From Metarhizium brunneum (taxonomy: Eukaryota > Ascomycota > Sordariomycetes > Hypocreales > Clavicipitaceae): DNA of 64,000 bases. The notes below the pieces were generated by a model that made no database searches, was not told where the DNA came from, and was given only the letters and a program-made list of their open reading frames with translations. The stretch spans positions 7,901,001 to 7,965,000 of the forward strand of contig NC_089422.1 in NCBI RefSeq assembly GCF_013426205.1. Direction: 5' to 3'. Of this stretch, positions 59,428 to 64,000 are shown piece by piece (positions within the stretch are counted from its first letter, which is position 1; the number at the start of each line of letters is the position of its first letter). The translations under genes and the position numbers were made by a program.

Positions 59428-60549
59428 CTAGATGAAGATGTTTAACAACTCAACCAACGCCAGTATCGCCATGGCCTGCCCGTAAGGCATAGGTGTGATT
59501 GGAATCTTCTTGTAAAACTCCAAATCTGACCCCATGCCCGTTCCAAAAGAAGTGTTCTGCAACTGGCCGTCTGGACTGATGTTCTCTAGCACGCCTCGCA
59601 CAGCCCTGAACGCGACGTCCTGGTACTCTCCCTGGATATATCGTTTCCGCTGGCCCTTCAACAGGCCGAAAGCGAAGCCAGCGGTGGCGCTGGACTCGCC
59701 GTACGACCCATCCTCCTCGGAAACATCTAGGAGAGTGCGCCAGAGCCCGTTTGGCGACTGGAGTGTCTTGAGAGCCTCGCACTGCGCAGCCAGCGTAGCT
59801 TGCAAGTGGCTGCACAAAGGCCCGTCGGACCGGCCCAGATCCAACAGCTCGATAAACTCGGGGATCCCAATCGTCAACCAGCTGTTGCCCCTGGCCCAGC
59901 GGGCGCTCGCGAAATGATGCCCGCCGTCGCGGAACGTCCACCCGTGGAAGAACAGCCCCGTCTTCGCGTCGAACAGGTACTGGATGTGCAGCAGGAACTG
60001 CCTCTTGGCCTCGGCCACGTAGTGAGGCCGGTCGAGGACAAGACCAATCTTGGCCAGCGGCAGGACCGTCATCATGAGCGTGTCGTCCCAGAGCTGCTGG
60101 TCGTTGTTCTCGAGGTACGTCGTGTGCTGCATGCCGCCGTGCTTGGTGCGTCCGAGATCGCGATACGCCCACTCGCCCCAGTTGTCTAACCACGGCAGAT
60201 AGGTTGGGTTCCTGGTCTGGTCGTATACGTATGCGAGCGTGAGCAAGGCCGCCATGGTGTTGATGTTCTTTGTTGTGCCGCCGGCTGCGAAGCGGTCCCG
60301 GAACCAGTCCTCTATTATCTGGAGGTGGCGTGCGTCTCCCGTGGCTTGGTAGTATTTCCATATTCCGTACAGGCCGATGCCGTGTGTCCATTCCCAGTCG
60401 TTCCAGCCTTTGGTGTCGATGACGCGGCCGTCGGCAAGGGTCATGAGGAATTCGCCCGTGTCATCTTTGATGTTGACGAGGCCGTTGATGAGGAGCTGGA
60501 TCTTGGAGTGGATTTCGGCGGCGGAGAAGCCGTGTGCTGTGAGTGGCAT
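59428..60549 (-). CDS. GH105 unsaturated rhamnogalacturonyl/uronyl hydrolase
   Basis: Glycoside hydrolase family 105 (GH88-like, YteR type) enzyme that hydrates the delta-4,5 bond of unsaturated uronic acids left by pectate or rhamnogalacturonan lyases, releasing the reducing sugar. Single exon, 373 aa, ATG at 60549. Family features in order are WNDWEWTHGIGLYGIWKYYQATGD, the catalytic Asp region WDDTLMMTVLPLAKIG (about residues 153-168), FFHGWTFRDGGHHFASARWARGNSWL, SPNGLWRTLLD, and YGESSATAGFAFGLLKG. There is no signal peptide, so the enzyme is probably intracellular and its substrate must be imported. It is divergent from the Dal5-like transporter at 61370 (820 bp between starts), which could be its partner. 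Confidence 0.93.
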   Translation of the reverse strand: MPLTAHGFSAAEIHSKIQLLINGLVNIKDDTGEFLMTLADGRVIDTKGWNDWEWTHGIGLYGIWKYYQATGDARHLQIIEDWFRDRFAAGGTTKNINTMAALLTLAYVYDQTRNPTYLPWLDNWGEWAYRDLGRTKHGGMQHTTYLENNDQQLWDDTLMMTVLPLAKIGLVLDRPHYVAEAKRQFLLHIQYLFDAKTGLFFHGWTFRDGGHHFASARWARGNSWLTIGIPEFIELLDLGRSDGPLCSHLQATLAAQCEALKTLQSPNGLWRTLLDVSEEDGSYGESSATAGFAFGLLKGQRKRYIQGEYQDVAFRAVRGVLENISPDGQLQNTSFGTGMGSDLEFYKKIPITPMPYGQAMAILALVELLNIFI

Positions 60550-61369
60550 GATGGTAGTTCCGGATCGTGGATGCAGATTGTGGTTTCCGGATCGCGGTGT
60601 AGGTTGACTATGGAGTTGTGAGGCAACTTGCAGAGGTTCAACAGCTTGTTAACGTTGGTATCCAGGAGAAAGATTTGGAACAAGGCAATCAGTCGTTTTA
60701 CAAACACACGATAATGACAAAGGACTAGGATCCCGGGGGTCATGACTGGTTTCGCATCTTCTCGTCCGACAACTCTCGGGCTGAAATGGTCCGTCGACGA
60801 AACATCAATGATCATGGGCAACCAGCATTGGCTCGGCCCATCTCAACGCGAGCGCTTCAGCTTGGCTGGGCTAACCTCTCCCGCAGGCCGAAAATCAATA
60901 GTTTAAACGAGGAGGAGAAAATGCCTCGAGATGCGGTGTGATCCCACCGGTGACCAGACACTTCCTAGCGCGCTTCTTGAAATAATTGGTGGAATATTAC
61001 CAGGGATCACCCAGTCCATCAAGTCTGCACTCGCCGTGTTCTCGGCATATGTCACGGCGACAGAGCAGAGCCCAATGGGGCCTTGATTTGTTTCTTGACT
61101 TTGACATTGTCAGTTGATGGCAGCTCCCCGTGGGGAAGTGCGTCTGATCTTGACCCCGGATTCGATTAAACCCGGTTGGACCGTTGGAGATGGTGACTGC
61201 TATTATCATCTATCTCGAGATAAAATGATGGTCTGCCTCATCCTCGTCTTTTGGTATCCGCCCTTTTCGAATACGCTCTCTCGTGGAGCTGAACAAACCC
61301 AAGGCCACGCCTCGCCATTTAATTGAAGCGGTTTCTTTTCTTCTTTCTCAAGGCAGGGACAGGGACAAG
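60550..61369. promoter_or_regulatory. Divergent promoter between GH105 and the Dal5-like transporter
   Basis: 820 bp between two divergent starts. It contains a direct repeat of TTCCGGATCG (60558-60567 and 60585-60594) close to the GH105 start, and a CGG-N5-CCG inverted triplet at 61173-61183, the arrangement bound by many Zn(II)2Cys6 fungal regulators. Binding is inference. Confidence 0.55.
61173..61183. promoter_or_regulatory. CGG-N5-CCG candidate Zn2Cys6 regulator site
   Basis: CGGTTGGACCG, an inverted pair of CGG triplets with a 5-nt spacer, 187 bp upstream of the transporter ATG. Such sites are typical of fungal binuclear-cluster activators, but an 11-mer with six fixed bases is also expected by chance. 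Confidence 0.3.
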
Positions 61370-63188
61370 ATGGCGCCCCAAAAGGCGACTCAAAACAAAG
61401 ACGGTGTCTCTACGGCCTCGGTCGATGACCGTGTTGTAAAGGATCAAACCGACTACGGGCGGGTTGACAAAGAGCTCGCCAAGTACATCTCCGACGCCAG
61501 GATTACAATAACTCCAGAGAAGAACCATGAGCTGCGGCGCAAAATAGATCGGCGCATCCTGGCCGTCATGATATCGACGTACTTCCTGCAAGCCATTGAC
61601 AAGGGCACCATGTCATTTGCCTCCATCATGGGCATCCGAGACGATACGCACCTGAGCAAACAAGATGTACGTTTTTGCCCTCTGGGATGAGTTGCCAGGA
61701 TGAATTTGCTAAGCACTCGGGGTTCTGCAGTACAACTGGTTAACCACCTGCGTCTTCCTCACGATCCTAATCGTCGAATACCCCCAAAACTACATCATTG
61801 CCCGGGTGCCCATCGCCAAATACCTGGGTTTCAACATCATGGCCTGGGGCACGGTGCTGGCGTCCACGGCCGCTTGCAGCAACTTTGCTGGCCTCGTCGC
61901 TGTGCGTACATTGCTCGGCCTCTTCGAGTCCGTCTGCCAGCCAACATTCGTTGTGCTCTCTGCCATGTGGTATAGGCGAGAGGAGCAAGCATCTCGAGTG
62001 ACCTACTGGTACGTCTTCGTCTCATAGTCCTCTTCCTGGCACAAAGCGAGCGCAAGTTAAGGCGGCTTCCCAATCCGTGTCAGGTACATGATGAACGGGG
62101 CGCAGCAAATCGTCGGCGGCCTGCTAGCATACTGCTTCAGCCTCATCAAGACCGGTCCTCTCAAGTCCTGGCAGTGGCTGTTCCTCGTCTACGGGGTCGT
62201 CTCTGTCCTCTTTGGCGTCTTCGTCATGTGGTGGATGCCCGATTCGCCCATGCGAGCCAAGTGCTTCACCGAGAAGGAGAAACACCTCATGGTCGAGAGA
62301 GTCCGCGACAACCAGACCGGCATGCAGAACCGACAGTGGAAGAGGGAGCAGTTCATGGAGGGCCTGACGGATCCTCAAGTTTGGGGGTATTGTCTGATTC
62401 AACTTTGCACAACGCTGCCGACTTCTGGTCTCGGCGCGTTTCAGGGCATCGTGATTCAGAGTATGGGATTCTCTGTTTTGGAGACGCAGCTGCTGGCCAT
62501 GGTGTTGGGCTTTTACATCATCATTGTGCTGCTGGGCTCGTCGTGGCTGGTGAAGAAGACGAATCAGAACCTATACGTGATGGGAGCGTTTGTTATTCCG
62601 TAAGGACACCCCCGTTTGAAAGAAGCAATAAAACTTTTTTTTTCTGACTTCCCTTTTTTCCCTACAGATCGTTTATTGGAACCATCTGCCTCATGACTGT
62701 TCCCTTGGACACGAAAAGTCAGAAGATTGGACTTGTTGTTTGTTACAACATCACCATGTCCTTCTGGGCCGCTCAAACTTTGGCCCTGTCCATGTTATCG
62801 CGAAATATTGCGGGACAGACAAAGAAGACTGTTGCGGTTGCCTTGAACTTCATTATCTGGGCTACGGGAAACGCAATAGGTAAGCTAATTAATTGTTCAG
62901 TGTACTGGAGAGTTAAATGCCCTTGCTAACGCTGGCTTGTGCCTAGGGCCTCAAGTATTTTTATGGTGGAACGCGCCTCGATACTTTATCGCTTTTGCTA
63001 CTCACCTTGGCTGCTATAGTCTGTTGGTCATTGTGATTATCGCTCTGCGAGTTTACCTTGTGCGCCAGAACCATGAACGGGATCAGTTGGCAGCGGCTGG
63101 CGTGCAGGAGGCTCGCGACGGGCGAATGTTGCATGCGTGGGAGGATCTGACGGATAAAGAGAATCCTAATTTTCGTTATGTATTTTAG
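61370..63188 (+). CDS. MFS transporter, allantoate permease (Dal5/ACS) family
   Basis: Proton-coupled importer of small organic anions in the anion:cation symporter group that includes yeast Dal5 and Tna1. Exons 61370-61666, 61731-62008, 62084-62599, 62668-62879 and 62947-63188 join in frame to 514 aa. The start is the ATG in ACAAGATGGCG. Family features are RRKIDRRILAVMISTYFLQAIDKGTMSFASIMGI at helix 1, WLTTCVFLTILIVEYPQNYIIAR, LGLFESVCQPTFVVLSAMWYRREEQASRVTYWY, then WQWLFLVYGVVSVLFGVFVMWWMPDSP. The C-terminal half holds FIIWATGNAIGPQVFLW, and the end is DKENPNFRYVF, as in many fungal Dal5-like proteins. The divergent GH105 gene suggests a sugar-acid or oligosaccharide substrate, but this is inference. 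Confidence 0.93.
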
Positions 63189-64000
63189 CTTGAGTGTTTT
63201 GGTCTAGGGGTGACGGCTCCCTGGGTGGCTACACTGAAATTAGGCAGTGCAGTTCGAGTTGCCAGGCTTGACTATACTATGCAGTCATTGATAACTATAA
63301 AGGGAGAGTACAGATATGTCCCGGGTTCCATGAAGTACAAAAACTGCTGCTACAAGCTATCGCCGATAAGCTTTAGCTGGTTTTGTGTAGGATGCCGTTG
63401 TCTATTTTCCATCTCCGTCAAATCAACCAAGCCTCTCTTAAGCCTCTCTGCCTCGTCCTTAGCACCTGCATGCAGGAGCTACTATTGATATCCATCATAA
63501 CTGGCAATTGACCGTATTGTCGGGTAGCTGTCTCAAGCGCAATGATGATGCGAATCTTCACGGGGAAGTGCAGAGGAAACTAACTCACAGACATAGATGT
63601 TACTGTGTGTTTGAGATAACAGGTAGCCCAACAGGCCTGCTAGCTCAATTCAAGATGTATGAGATTTAGCTCTTAGATTCCAGTGCCACAGTCTGTGGCA
63701 GGAAATATTTAGTATTCGGCAAGTGCTCACCAACATGTAGTAAATATTGTTTGATAGCCTTCTGTCTTAATTTGGCCAGAAGACCATTCTCCCTCCGTTG
63801 CATGTTGGAAATCTGTCTTCGTCGTGGCGGGGACTCGAAGCCGATAGCAAGTCGCCTGTCCACACGTGGGTCATGAGGGAAGGAGCGTCTCACCAGTCCC
63901 CCCCCTGTGTTGTCTTCTTTTCACAGAAACTGTCCAGACGGTCCTGATGTTGCAAGATGACGGCCGCGAACCCAAGAAAAAGCCGAATACAAATCACCCA
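63189..64000. other. Right-end interval without a recognised gene
   Basis: 812 bp of 3' flank and intergenic DNA to the window edge. Small frames on both strands have no recognisable content. A minus-strand TTCGAGT word near 63838 looks like a tRNA T-loop but has no matching stem. Confidence 0.5.

Noticed and set aside
63790..63870. TTCGAGT word on the minus strand suggesting a tRNA T-arm
   Set aside because: The bases flanking it cannot pair into a five-base stem, and no anticodon or acceptor arm is visible at the right distance.
1..64000. Transposable elements, CRISPR arrays or viral insertions
   Set aside because: I saw no reverse transcriptase, transposase, integrase or replicase frame, no long terminal repeats and no regularly spaced repeat array; only simple repeats and short motifs.

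Overview
This is a 64 kb piece of a filamentous ascomycete nuclear chromosome. Short GT-AG introns of about 50-90 nt, often with CTAAC/CTGAC-type branch points, interrupt most genes. The gene content (Rrn5, Ask1, Med21, Eaf7, GCP6, Yvc1, TRI12-type MFS) fits Sordariomycetes. Protein resemblance to what I recall of Metarhizium-type sequences suggests Hypocreales, but the genus is not proven. There is no operon logic, no CRISPR array, no convincing tRNA and no intact transposon.

Layout. 0-5.3 kb: secreted RNase T2 (+), SEC62 (-), MED21 (+) and an SDT1-like pyrimidine 5'-nucleotidase (-). 5.3-14.7 kb: one long disordered protein of unknown function (6841-9321), flanked by a 1.5 kb gap and a 5.3 kb gap with no gene I can support. 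14.7-31 kb: a compact housekeeping block with a multi-KH RNA-binding protein, an IRC3-type mitochondrial helicase, RRN5 (Pol I factor), EAF7 (NuA4), a GCP6-type gamma-tubulin complex protein, ASK1 (DASH complex) and a small Lys/Ser-rich protein. 31-38 kb: gene-poor DNA around a TRI12-type MFS transporter and an unknown 446-aa protein. 38.7-51.5 kb: BMS1 (40S ribosome biogenesis), a reticulon (RTN1-like) and a Gyp5/EVI5-like TBC Rab-GAP, separated by 2-2.4 kb gaps. 51.5-64 kb: a 3.8 kb gap, then a YVC1-like vacuolar TRP calcium channel, a GH105 unsaturated-uronyl hydrolase and a Dal5-family MFS transporter.

Most genes are independent housekeeping genes with no cluster relationship. Two pairings may mean something: the divergent GH105/Dal5-like transporter pair (a candidate pectin-fragment degradation and uptake pair sharing an 820 bp promoter), and the head-to-head SEC62/MED21, IRC3/RRN5 and EAF7/GCP6 pairs with shared promoters.

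The most unusual signals are in the DNA itself. The 9-mer TACGGAGTA (or its complement) recurs at least 15 times, only in non-coding DNA. A near-perfect 25-bp inverted repeat lies inside the RRN5 coding sequence and looks like an inverted copy of a conserved segment. There is a cluster of GTACTT/AAGTAC words near 13 kb, a remnant of an EthD-type gene, an orphan open frame ending in a membrane anchor, and a 12-nt microexon. I found no convincing new multi-gene biological system. All exon boundaries were assigned by eye from splice signals and reading frame.
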